Assembly (NCBI GenBank): GCA_031549965.1
Contig: JAVBPB010000002.1
Span: 1 to 64,000, forward strand
Direction: 5' to 3'
Length of the DNA stretch: 64,000 nucleotides
Origin: JAVBPB01 sp031549965
GTDB taxonomy: Bacteria; Bacillota; Clostridia; Lachnospirales; Lachnospiraceae
Each line of letters begins with the position of its first letter. The first letter of the stretch is position 1. A model generated the notes under the pieces. The model worked only from the letters and a program-made list of their open reading frames with translations, ran no database searches and had not been told where the DNA came from. Positions 9,237-17,105 of the stretch are shown here, piece after piece. The translations under genes were made by a program, and so were the position numbers.

Positions 9237-9941
9237 ATGAGAGAATTATTAATTGGGGTTTGCGATGATGAAAAAATTATTTTAAATATTTTAAGTCAAA
9301 ATATATCTGATTTTATGAATAACCATAATATAAGATATAAAATATATTGTTTTCAATCAGGAGAAAAATTATTAAATAATCCAGTAAAATTTGATGCTAT
9401 ATTTTTAGATATAGAAATGCCTGGATTAGACGGTATAGAAGTGGGGAAAAAAATTCAAAAAAAGTATACTGAGTGTAGAATTATAATGGCTACAAGCAGA
9501 GTAGAACGTTTTAAAGAAACATATAAATTTAATGCATTTAGATTTATAACTAAGCCTTTTGAAATTATAGAAATAAATGAGGCTTTAGAGGCACTGGTTG
9601 AATCAATGATTGGTATGGAAAAAGTTGAATTGTATTATGATAGAAATAAATATTACGTTATTCAAAAGGATATAATATATTTTTATGCATATGGAAGCTA
9701 TGTAGAAGCCATTGCATATAATAAAACTTTTAGAAAAGAAATATCTTTAAAGGAGTTGGAAGAAGAGCTTGATTCTAAAATATTTTTTCGAGTACATAAA
9801 AATATAATAATTAATATGTATTGGATTAATCAATATAAGAATGGATGTATTATTATAGATGAAAAAGAAGTGATTGTGTCGAGGCGTAGGAAAAAAGAGT
9901 TTGAAAAGGCATACATAGAATTTGATATAAATTACGGATGA
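9237..9941 (+). CDS. AgrA-like response regulator with LytTR DNA-binding domain
   Basis: The 234-residue protein has a receiver domain (about 1-120) with the acidic pair Asp10-Asp11, the phosphoacceptor Asp58 in AIFLDIEMPG, and the conserved Lys in TKPF. Residues about 130-230 form a LytTR domain (FYAYGSYVEA, then FFRVHKNIIIN). LytTR regulators bind short direct repeats near promoters. The start follows GGAGGG. It is followed immediately by its sensor kinase, and a matching direct repeat lies downstream at 11254-11282, so its likely target is the peptide/ABC operon that follows. Confidence 0.9.
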   Translation: MRELLIGVCDDEKIILNILSQNISDFMNNHNIRYKIYCFQSGEKLLNNPVKFDAIFLDIEMPGLDGIEVGKKIQKKYTECRIIMATSRVERFKETYKFNAFRFITKPFEIIEINEALEALVESMIGMEKVELYYDRNKYYVIQKDIIYFYAYGSYVEAIAYNKTFRKEISLKELEEELDSKIFFRVHKNIIINMYWINQYKNGCIIIDEKEVIVSRRRKKEFEKAYIEFDINYG

Positions 9942-9945
9942 GGTG

Positions 9946-11238
9946 ATGAGGGTGATATTATTGCTGCATGGTATATTTATTAGTGAATTAGTAAAGTATT
10001 GGTTTGGATTAAAAAGAGTTTTTAATTTAAAACCTCAAAGATTTAATATAATTATAATTGGCTATTTAGTATTTTGTATATTGGTATTAGCTGAAATCAT
10101 TAATTTGAATACGCCGTTTATAATGAATTTTATAATTATTATTCCTATTTTATTGATTAGTTTTAGCCATATTGCTACTATATTCAAAGCATTCTTTTTA
10201 ATTTCTTGTATTGATGAAATAATAGGAATTGTAACAGATTTAATTTACAAATATTTTTTACATATAGATATTAATGATCATTTATCCTATATTATAAATA
10301 ATGTTGTTATGCTTATTATATTAATCATCTTACCAAGAATCATAAGAAAAAATAGTAGAAATATTGCTAAAAAAATAAAGAGATTCTTAAATGTTGGAAT
10401 TTATATAGCTATAATTTTTATGGGAATATCATTAATTTTTACAATAGCAGGATTAAATTATGCATCTACGCTTATTAATAATAATAAATTTATAGTCTAT
10501 TCTAATATCATGTCTATTATTTCATTAATTAGTGTTGGATTTTTTGGTTTTATTATTATGTACATAGAAGCAAATAATAAAAAAATTAAAAAATATTTGG
10601 AAATGGAAATAATTTTATCTAAAACACAAAAAAATTATTATGAGGCAATGCTTGCTAAAGAAGAAGATACAAGAAGATTTAGACATGATATTAACAATCA
10701 TTTAATGTGTATAAAGGAACTAGCTAAAAAAGAATACTTTTCAGAAGTTGTTGATTATATTGAGAGAATTAATTCTCAACAAATAGAAATACAAAAAAGG
10801 GTTTACTGCACAGGAAATGAAGTGATGGATCTAATTCTTAATTATTATTTAAATCAGTTAAATAAAGATGTAAAAATAACAATCTTAGGTAAATGTATAT
10901 ATAACATTGATATAAATAATATGGAATTATGCATAATATTTTCAAACCTTATTCAAAATTCTGTAGAAGAATTAAACAGACAAAATGTAGAATCAAAATA
11001 TTTTAAATTAGGTATACATTGTGGTAGGGATTTTGTTAAGATTGAAATATTAAATAGTGCTTCTTTTAAAGAATATTCATTACATAACGAATTACCAAAA
11101 ACAAATAAGTCTGATTATAAAAATCATGGAATTGGTTTAAATAATGCTAAAGAAACTGTTGAAAAAAATGGAGGAACATTTGAGATAGCTACATCGACAA
11201 ATCAGTTTAAAGTGAAAATTATTTTACCAGTATGCTAA
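9946..11238 (+). CDS. AgrC-like sensor histidine kinase (GHKL family)
   Basis: The 430-residue protein has about six hydrophobic segments in its first 215 residues, then a dimerisation region with the phospho-acceptor motif RRFRHDINNHL (about residue 245) and a GHKL ATPase domain with the N box NLIQNSVEEL and the G box NHGIGLNNA. This is the AgrC/ComD-type architecture that senses peptides. The start is placed at the ATG at 9946 after ATGAGGTG; a GTG at 9943 is an alternative. No AgrB or AgrD gene is adjacent, so the activating signal is not obvious from a classic agr locus. Confidence 0.85.
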   Translation: MRVILLLHGIFISELVKYWFGLKRVFNLKPQRFNIIIIGYLVFCILVLAEIINLNTPFIMNFIIIIPILLISFSHIATIFKAFFLISCIDEIIGIVTDLIYKYFLHIDINDHLSYIINNVVMLIILIILPRIIRKNSRNIAKKIKRFLNVGIYIAIIFMGISLIFTIAGLNYASTLINNNKFIVYSNIMSIISLISVGFFGFIIMYIEANNKKIKKYLEMEIILSKTQKNYYEAMLAKEEDTRRFRHDINNHLMCIKELAKKEYFSEVVDYIERINSQQIEIQKRVYCTGNEVMDLILNYYLNQLNKDVKITILGKCIYNIDINNMELCIIFSNLIQNSVEELNRQNVESKYFKLGIHCGRDFVKIEILNSASFKEYSLHNELPKTNKSDYKNHGIGLNNAKETVEKNGGTFEIATSTNQFKVKIILPVC

Positions 11239-11253
11239 ATTAATGATGAAAAA

Positions 11254-11323
11254 TGACCGTTAAAAAGGTAAAATGACCGATAAAGTAGTTTTACTTGAAA
11301 ACCATAAGACGATCTCGTATGCT
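11254..11323 (+). promoter_or_regulatory. AgrA/LytTR-type direct repeat and promoter
   Basis: TGACCGTTA (11254-11262) and TGACCGATA (11274-11282) are direct repeats with a 20-bp period, close to two helical turns as in known LytTR sites. Twelve bases further lies -35 TTGAAA (11295-11300), then a 17-base spacer and -10 TATGCT (11318-11323). This is the geometry of AgrA-activated promoters. It reads toward the 16-codon ORF, the secreted protein and the ABC genes. Confidence 0.65.
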
Positions 11324-11344
11324 TAATGCAAGGAGGTGAGTATT

Positions 11345-11395
11345 ATGGTTTGTACATCGTTATGGGCTAACCTAATAAAATGGGTAGTGGGGTAA
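11345..11395 (+). CDS. 16-codon ORF, possible secreted/signal or antimicrobial peptide
   Basis: The ORF encodes MVCTSLWANLIKWVVG and is preceded by an excellent AAGGAGGTGAG site seven bases before the ATG. The peptide has one Cys, two Trp and one Lys and is mostly hydrophobic; it could form a short amphipathic helix. It directly follows the LytTR-type promoter, at most 25 bases after the predicted transcript start. It could be a signal or toxin-like peptide, or a short leader ORF that controls the next gene. The ribosome site and position support translation; the function is inference. It is too short for normal gene finders. Confidence 0.45.
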   Translation: MVCTSLWANLIKWVVG

Positions 11396-11456
11396 CTTTA
11401 ATCATATTATATTTAGGATTTAAAGCAATTTATTAACATTTTGAGGAGGACTTATT

Positions 11457-11957
11457 TTGAAAAAACGAGAAAAAAAACTTATTATATTTAATTTATTTTT
11501 AATCATTAGCTTTTGTACTATTGCAATGCCAAATTATGTGTTGGCTTATGATCCGGGTTTAGACGGATATGAGTATACAAATGTTTCTAATGTAACTAAT
11601 CAAACAACCAGTTTTACACATATTGCAGAAAATAAAGTGTCAATAGAACAAAATGTAAGTTATTCAGCGACAAGAACAAAAAGTTCAGAAACAAACGTAA
11701 GTGCATCGTTAGAACTAGAAGCACTAAAAGCTAAACTGACTTTTGGAGTAGAAGTTTCATGGGGAAGCAGTTTTTCAGTAACTGAAACAGTATCATTTAA
11801 CATTCCGGGTAGTAGTAAAGTGAAATGTGAGTATGGCCCTTGTTATGTAAGAAATTCAGGGACACTAAACTACTATAGATTAGGTAAATTAAGTTCTACA
11901 AAATCAATATATGCATATTATACATATGCTTCTTGGTCAAGAATACAAAAAATATAA
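11457..11957 (+). CDS. secreted beta-rich protein of unknown family, pore-former-like pattern
   Basis: The 166-residue product starts with TTG after GAGGAGG and has an N-terminal signal peptide (charged KKREKK, hydrophobic core about 9-30, likely cleavage after VLA). The mature protein is beta-rich, with long alternating Ser/Thr and hydrophobic strands (about 60-125) flanking an LELEALKAKLTFGVEVSWG segment, then a pair of Cys about 7 residues apart (near 123-130). Alternating Ser/Thr strands resemble the membrane-inserting hairpins of aerolysin/ETX-type beta-pore formers, but I do not recognise the family. It sits in the LytTR-controlled operon before a membrane-anchored protein and an ABC transporter. 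Confidence 0.7.
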   Translation: MKKREKKLIIFNLFLIISFCTIAMPNYVLAYDPGLDGYEYTNVSNVTNQTTSFTHIAENKVSIEQNVSYSATRTKSSETNVSASLELEALKAKLTFGVEVSWGSSFSVTETVSFNIPGSSKVKCEYGPCYVRNSGTLNYYRLGKLSSTKSIYAYYTYASWSRIQKI

Positions 11958-11973
11958 TAGTATTTTTAAATTC

Positions 11974-12001
11974 AGGTTATACAAAAATATTTGTATAACC
12001 T
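11974..12001 (+). promoter_or_regulatory. intercistronic hairpin after the secreted-protein gene
   Basis: AGGTTATACAAA and TTTGTATAACCT form a perfect 12-base stem with an AATA loop, 16 bases after the stop. There is no T run, so it looks like an mRNA-stabilising or partial-termination hairpin that would favour expression of the secreted protein over the genes after it. Confidence 0.65.
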
Positions 12002-12015
12002 TCATGGAGGAAAGC

Positions 12016-12996
12016 ATGTCTAAATTACTGTATAAAAGGATAATTATTATATTTATGACAATGTTAATATTTATGTTAATGTCAATAATAATAAAGCAAA
12101 TTAATGGAAACAAAATAGCTCACTTTAAGCAGTTTCTTTTTCCTTGTAAGGGCCAAATTGCATTTGTACCCAATGATGAAGTTCATGTTCAATTTGAACT
12201 AATTGATGAAAGTGAAATCAGTGAATTGTCTAACAAAAATAATATTTTAGAGATTGAAATGATATCAGAAAATGGTGATATACTTAAGGCAGACGATTGG
12301 AATATCAGTAATAAGGAAATTTTTAATTCAAAGTATACTTCTAAAATAGTAGATATAGTTATAAATAATTTAAATAATGAATTTGCTATTAAAAGTTTAC
12401 GATTAGTTTATCCTGATGTCAATGAAACATTTGAAGTTGGAGAATTAAATTTACGTTTAATACAAAATGATGAGATAACACCATATGTTAATATTAATTA
12501 TAATTTTCTCCAAAAAACATTGGACGGTTTGTTTACTGGACAAGAAGAAGTAAGACCTACAGAAATAACTTGTGGGCAGTTTGATATAAATGGATTAAAA
12601 GAAGGTTTATTGATTACTAAAATAGATTTGGGTATAGATGGATTGTTTTTAGATGGAGTAAATGTAATTGAAATAGGGGAAATATTAAATATGGATCAAG
12701 CATTTATGGAAAAAAACAAAGAATACTTTAGTGTAAGTAGAGTGGATAAATTACCAGTACAGAACATAAATATTAGCATAGGAGAAAAAACAGAATATAA
12801 ATTAATATCTGTAGTAACTACAAAAGAATTTGACAATAATTTAGTTAATTTGTACTTTGCTCCTATATTTTATATTAAAGATAAAAGTAATAATAAAGAA
12901 AGTATTTTTATAAAAAGGAATAGTTATATTATTCAATCTCCTATGATATTTTCGGATTCTTTCATAGAAAGGCTTTTTGAGGAGGGTGGAGTATGA
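12016..12996 (+). CDS. membrane-anchored extracytoplasmic protein, unknown function
   Basis: The 326-residue protein has one N-terminal membrane helix (about 8-29) and an outside part of mixed alpha/beta character without cysteine pairs or known motifs. I place the start at the ATG at 12016 behind GGAGG; an upstream frame overlaps the previous gene. Its end overlaps the ABC ATPase start by four bases (ATGA), so the two are translationally coupled. Such proteins next to ABC exporters can be accessory (HlyD-like) or immunity proteins, but there is no HlyD signature here. Function not assigned. Confidence 0.65.
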   Translation: MSKLLYKRIIIIFMTMLIFMLMSIIIKQINGNKIAHFKQFLFPCKGQIAFVPNDEVHVQFELIDESEISELSNKNNILEIEMISENGDILKADDWNISNKEIFNSKYTSKIVDIVINNLNNEFAIKSLRLVYPDVNETFEVGELNLRLIQNDEITPYVNINYNFLQKTLDGLFTGQEEVRPTEITCGQFDINGLKEGLLITKIDLGIDGLFLDGVNVIEIGEILNMDQAFMEKNKEYFSVSRVDKLPVQNINISIGEKTEYKLISVVTTKEFDNNLVNLYFAPIFYIKDKSNNKESIFIKRNSYIIQSPMIFSDSFIERLFEEGGV

Positions 12997-13733
12997 GTTT
13001 AGTTATAAATAATCTTAGCAAGACTTATAAAAATGGAATTATAAAAAGGAACGGGAACAAAGCTTTAAGAAATATAAATATGGAAATAAAAAATGGAGAA
13101 GTTCTGGCGTTGATAGGGCAAAATGGAGCAGGAAAAACAACTTTAATAAAATGTATTTTAGGTTTCTTAAATCCTGATGAAGGAGAGGTTTTATTAAATT
13201 TAAAAAGTATGCAAAGTGCAATTTCTGAAGGTAATTTAGGATATATGCCAGAAACATTATCATATCCAAAATACATTACATTAAAGGAATATATAAATGA
13301 TTTAATGATACTTAGAGGAAAAGATATAAACAAATATAATGATGTGTTGGAAAATTTAATTAATAAGTTTTATATGAAAGAACACATAAATAAAACTATA
13401 TCAAAATTTTCCAAAGGAACACAGAAAAAAGCGTCTTTTATTCAATCTATTATACACTCCCCTAAAATATTAATTTTGGATGAACCAACAGACGGACTAG
13501 ATCCAGTATCGCGAAAAACTTTGCTAAATGAAGTTCTTGAGCTAAAGAATAAAGGGTCAATTGTAATAATTACAACACATATACTACAAGACATAAATAC
13601 TGTTGCAGATCGAGTAATTGCACTGCAAAACGGCAGTATTATAAAAGACGACATGTTATGTGAAATTAATGAGAGCCTTGAAGATTGGTATTTTAATCTG
13701 TTAATAGAAAATGGGGGATTAGATAAAATATGA
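12993..13733 (+). CDS. ABC transporter ATP-binding protein
   Basis: This 246-residue ATPase has Walker A GQNGAGKT (about 42-49), a Q-loop region near YMPE, a divergent signature FSKGTQKK in place of LSGGQ, Walker B ILILDEP followed by TDGLDP, and the H-loop His in TTH. It resembles BcrA/NatA-type subunits that export peptides or give immunity to them. It overlaps the preceding gene and the permease gene that follows by four bases each, so the trio is one tightly coupled unit. Confidence 0.9.
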   Translation: MSLVINNLSKTYKNGIIKRNGNKALRNINMEIKNGEVLALIGQNGAGKTTLIKCILGFLNPDEGEVLLNLKSMQSAISEGNLGYMPETLSYPKYITLKEYINDLMILRGKDINKYNDVLENLINKFYMKEHINKTISKFSKGTQKKASFIQSIIHSPKILILDEPTDGLDPVSRKTLLNEVLELKNKGSIVIITTHILQDINTVADRVIALQNGSIIKDDMLCEINESLEDWYFNLLIENGGLDKI

Positions 13734-14524
13734 GAAAGGTTATTAAATTTAAATTCTATTATTTAATTTCTAATAAATTTATATTTATTTTTACATTATT
13801 ATTACTATTTCTTCTTAATTTTGATGCTATATTTAATTCGGGAATTTTATTATCAGGAGGAGAGACTTTTAATCAAGAATTAAAATACACACTTCTTATT
13901 AATAATTATACTATTGCAGCATCAATGTATGGAATTTTTTTTACGATTGCTTTAGGAAGTATGATTCTTGGGCCAGACACGCAAACAGGAAATTTGTATG
14001 TATTATTATCGGCATATTCAAATAGAGTAAGATATTATATAGGATCATTTATTTCGGTAGTACTATATACTGTATGTATTCAGATACTATTGCTTATCAA
14101 TTTTTTTATGTTATGTATTATTTTTAATATTAATTTTTTATGGTCAGATATTACGGCATGTTTTATTAATATAATATTAAATTCATTAGTAATATTGGCT
14201 ATAACAGGACTAGCATCAGTCTACATAAAAGGGATAGGTTCTGCCTTTATAGGACTAGTGGCATATTCCTTTTATAGTATTTACAATTATAATTCAATAC
14301 CATTAATGAATACAAATTTTATAATAAACATACGAGATTATAGAAATATATTGGGAAATTTTATGCCAATTGTTCACGTTTTAGTACCGTCTATATCCCT
14401 ACCTGAGGCATTTGAAATCTATGGTTATAAAACTATAATTCCAAATGTAAATTTATATCAAATAATATTTGTTATTTTGTTTTTGGGAATGGGTTGCTTA
14501 TGTTTTTATAAAAAGGATCTATAA
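13730..14524 (+). CDS. ABC-2 type permease
   Basis: The 264-residue protein has six hydrophobic segments (about 15-33, 60-80, 105-130, 140-165, 172-190, 240-258), typical of ABC-2 permeases that pair with the ATPase encoded just before. It starts in the ATGA overlap with that gene. Together they probably export, or protect against, the peptide or secreted protein encoded upstream; this is inference from operon context. A decayed second permease follows. Confidence 0.8.
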   Translation: MRKVIKFKFYYLISNKFIFIFTLLLLFLLNFDAIFNSGILLSGGETFNQELKYTLLINNYTIAASMYGIFFTIALGSMILGPDTQTGNLYVLLSAYSNRVRYYIGSFISVVLYTVCIQILLLINFFMLCIIFNINFLWSDITACFINIILNSLVILAITGLASVYIKGIGSAFIGLVAYSFYSIYNYNSIPLMNTNFIINIRDYRNILGNFMPIVHVLVPSISLPEAFEIYGYKTIIPNVNLYQIIFVILFLGMGCLCFYKKDL

Positions 14525-14589
14525 ACGTGACTAAAGATCATTTATTGTATGATTAATTACTAAAAACAAGTAAGCCTGTTGCAAGATAT

Positions 14590-14965
14590 ATATTATTGTA
14601 TTTGCAATTTTTGTCTTTTAGTATAATATATTTGTAAGAAAGTATAATACTAAAGCAGTATTTGGAAAAATTAGATTTAATTATATTTGGTTTTGGATTT
14701 CTAATAGCTGTTACTTAATGAGTGGTTATGCCTATTCAATAAATTTGGATATCAAAAAACAAAATTTATACTAATGATTTTGATAATTTTGACTCCATTT
14801 TTAAGTTCTTCATTAATGTCAAAACTTGATTTAAATGTTATACAAAGAGTAATACTTGAAGGGACCCAGGAAATTAAATGCATAATAGTATTTCTTGCAT
14901 CAATATTGTTAAGCTTTATATCTATAATATTATCAATTGAAATATTTAAAAGAAAAGAGATGTAG
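14590..14965 (+). pseudogene. remnant of a second ABC-2 permease
   Basis: Hydrophobic reading frames continue here but are broken by stops and a frame change. An open 63-codon piece at 14774-14965 (ILIILTPFLSSSLMS, then a final helix and a basic end FKRKEM) looks like the C-terminal two helices of an ABC-2 permease. The upstream part, about 14590-14770, also encodes hydrophobic stretches in another frame. I read it as a decayed permease paralogue. A short live gene from 14774 is possible, but no ribosome site precedes it. Confidence 0.45.
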
Positions 14966-15111
14966 ATGTATGGTAAGTATTGTATATATTGTTTTTTGTG
15001 TAGTATTATATATTATAATATCGCATATTCGAAACAAAAAAAATAAAAAATGATTACCTCAATATTTGAATAATTATTGAGATATTTTAAAATTCCATAA
15101 GGTAATTTTGA

Positions 15112-15134
15112 GGGCGCTAATAAGATTGGCGTCC
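15112..15134 (+). terminator. GC-rich hairpin after the ABC locus
   Basis: GGGCGCTAAT and ATTGGCGTCC pair over 10 bases (with two G-U pairs) around an AAG loop. It is the only GC-rich hairpin in the roughly 340-base stretch 14966-15306, which otherwise shows no gene. The T run is weak, so termination is probable rather than certain. Confidence 0.45.
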
Positions 15135-15306
15135 ATTTCCTATTGTATAATTAAAGTTACAAAAAAGAATTTATTAATAAAGTAACTTTTTAAGTACAAT
15201 TCAATATTTATATGTATTTTTTATAAATAATTAATATGTTTTTCCTTTTAAAATGTACTTCACTATGGTATAATATTGAAAAGTTCATTTGATTAGAGGT
15301 GTAAGA

Positions 15307-15687
15307 ATGGAAATTCATGAATCAGGAGAGGATTACCTAGAAACAATTTTACTACTAAAGCAGCAAAACGGATTCGTACGTGCTATAGACATTGCCAATG
15401 AATTGAACTACTCAAAAGCAAGTGTGAGCCGAGCTATGGCAATACTAAAAGGCAAAGAACTTATAAGCATTAACGCAGAAAATCAAATAGAACTTACAAT
15501 TGAAGGCTATAAACACGCTATTCGTGTATATGAAAAGCATGATTTTTTAAAGAAATTTTTAATCAAAATCGGAGTAAATGAAGAAACAGCCAAAGTTGAT
15601 GCGTGCAGAATGGAGCATGTAATCAGCGAAGAAACATTTAACGCATTAAAAAATATTAGTGGTTCAATTAATATAGAGAAAAAATAA
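15307..15687 (+). CDS. DtxR/MntR-family metal-dependent repressor, short form
   Basis: The 126-residue protein has the DtxR winged helix (about 1-65: EDYLETI, then AIDIANELNYSKASVSRAM) and a dimerisation/metal helix. Visible metal-ligand candidates are Asp9, Glu12, His78 and the run Asp-Ala-Cys100-Arg-Met-Glu103-His104-Val, close to the Cys-Glu-His primary site of iron-type DtxR rather than the Glu site of MntR. The SH3-like C-terminal domain of long forms is absent. The ATG at 15307 follows AGAGGTG. A candidate target operator is present at 61163-61178. Confidence 0.8.
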   Translation: MEIHESGEDYLETILLLKQQNGFVRAIDIANELNYSKASVSRAMAILKGKELISINAENQIELTIEGYKHAIRVYEKHDFLKKFLIKIGVNEETAKVDACRMEHVISEETFNALKNISGSINIEKK

Positions 15688-15721
15688 TCTATAAATATTT
15701 AAAAACTTGGAGGAATGAATT

Positions 15722-17047
15722 ATGGAAGACCCCGTTATATGGTCGATACTATTGCAACTTTTTCTTATTGCCTTAAACGCAGTGTTTGCTTGTGCTGAGA
15801 TAGCTATTATATCAATTAATGATAATAAGCTTGATAAGATGGCAGCATCAGGAAATAAAAAAGCAAAAAGGTTAATCTCACTTACAAGCCAACCAGCAAA
15901 ATTCTTGGCGACAATACAAGTTGGAATAACACTTGCTGGATTCTTAGGAAGTGCTTTTGCTGCGGATAATTTTTCTGACCTTCTTGTAGGCTGGTTTGTG
16001 GGTATTGGAGTAACCATACCGGTTTCAACATTAGACACCTTATCAGTAATTATTATTACTATAATATTGTCATACGTAACATTAATACTGGGAGAACTTG
16101 TTCCAAAACGTATTGCTATGAAAAAAGCAGAGGCAATTGGACTTTCCATGTCAGGGTTTATATACGTTGTGTCAAGGGTATTTGCTCCAATAGTATTTGT
16201 GCTCACAGCTTCTACAAATGGCATTCTTAGATTAATCGGAATTGATCCTCATGCAGAAGATGAAGAAGTAACTGAAGAAGAAATTCGTATGATGGTTGAT
16301 GCAGGAAGTGAAAAAGGTGCTATTGATAATGAGGAAAAGGAATTCATTCACAATGTTTTTGAATTTGATAATAAAACTGCCAATGAACTTATGACCCATA
16401 GAACAGATGTTATTTTACTTTGGGAAGAAGATAATGATGAGACATGGGAAAATATCGTATTAGAAAGTAGATATTCCATATATCCAATTTGTGGAGAAAG
16501 TGCAGATGACATTGTAGGAGTACTTAATGCAAGGGACTATTTTAGATTAAAGGACAGAAGCAGAGAAAGTGTATTAAAACATGCGGTAAAGCCTCCTCAA
16601 TTTATACCAGAGGGAGTAAATGCAGATGTACTATTCCGCAATATGAAGAAAAACCGTAATCATTTTGCAATTGTAATAGATGAATATGGCGGAATGAGTG
16701 GTATTATTACAATTAGTGATTTACTTGAAGAACTTGTAGGCAACCTAAATGATAATATGTTAGACACAACAGAAGAACCTTCAATAGAACAAATAGATGT
16801 GGGAACGTGGAGCATTAACGGAGCTGTTTTACTTGATGATGTTGTAAAGACACTTGGAGTAGCATTACCATGTGATGAATATGACACTTTTTCAGGTATG
16901 GTATTTGCAATTATCGGAAATATTCCCCCGGATGGAACAACCCTTGAAATTGAAGAATATGGCCTTTTGATTAAAGTAACAAATATTAAGGAACGTAGAA
17001 TTGAAAACTCAATAGTGTGTTTAACCGATAAAAAGGCAGTGGATTAA
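15722..17047 (+). CDS. HlyC/CorC (CNNM)-family membrane protein
   Basis: The 441-residue protein begins with a DUF21 membrane domain (four hydrophobic segments in about 1-180, including GELVPKRIAMKKAE), followed by a pair of CBS domains (about 215-345, ending IVIDEYGGMSGIITISDLLEELVG) and a C-terminal CorC_HlyC domain (about 360-435). These proteins are linked to magnesium or cobalt efflux. It starts after GGAGG, 34 bases behind the DtxR-type gene, so co-transcription and a metal-homeostasis role fit. Confidence 0.9.
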   Translation: MEDPVIWSILLQLFLIALNAVFACAEIAIISINDNKLDKMAASGNKKAKRLISLTSQPAKFLATIQVGITLAGFLGSAFAADNFSDLLVGWFVGIGVTIPVSTLDTLSVIIITIILSYVTLILGELVPKRIAMKKAEAIGLSMSGFIYVVSRVFAPIVFVLTASTNGILRLIGIDPHAEDEEVTEEEIRMMVDAGSEKGAIDNEEKEFIHNVFEFDNKTANELMTHRTDVILLWEEDNDETWENIVLESRYSIYPICGESADDIVGVLNARDYFRLKDRSRESVLKHAVKPPQFIPEGVNADVLFRNMKKNRNHFAIVIDEYGGMSGIITISDLLEELVGNLNDNMLDTTEEPSIEQIDVGTWSINGAVLLDDVVKTLGVALPCDEYDTFSGMVFAIIGNIPPDGTTLEIEEYGLLIKVTNIKERRIENSIVCLTDKKAVD

Positions 17048-17058
17048 CTCCACTGCCT
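17034..17058 (+). terminator. terminator overlapping the CorC-family stop codon
   Basis: AGGCAGTGGA and TCCACTGCCT form a perfect 10-base stem with a TTAAC loop. The stop codon of the preceding gene lies inside the loop side of the hairpin. Confidence 0.75.
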
Positions 17059-17105
17059 ATATTTATACTTAAAATTTGAGAGAAAGATTACCTTTTAAAT
17101 ATATA

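Noticed and set aside
9237..11238. Complete agr quorum-sensing operon
   Set aside because: No AgrB-type membrane peptidase and no AgrD-type precursor with a conserved charged tail were found next to the regulator and kinase.
11457..11957. Lactococcin 972-type bacteriocin
   Set aside because: The size, Cys pair and strand pattern differ from that family, and the membrane partner downstream is not the large integral protein usually found with it.
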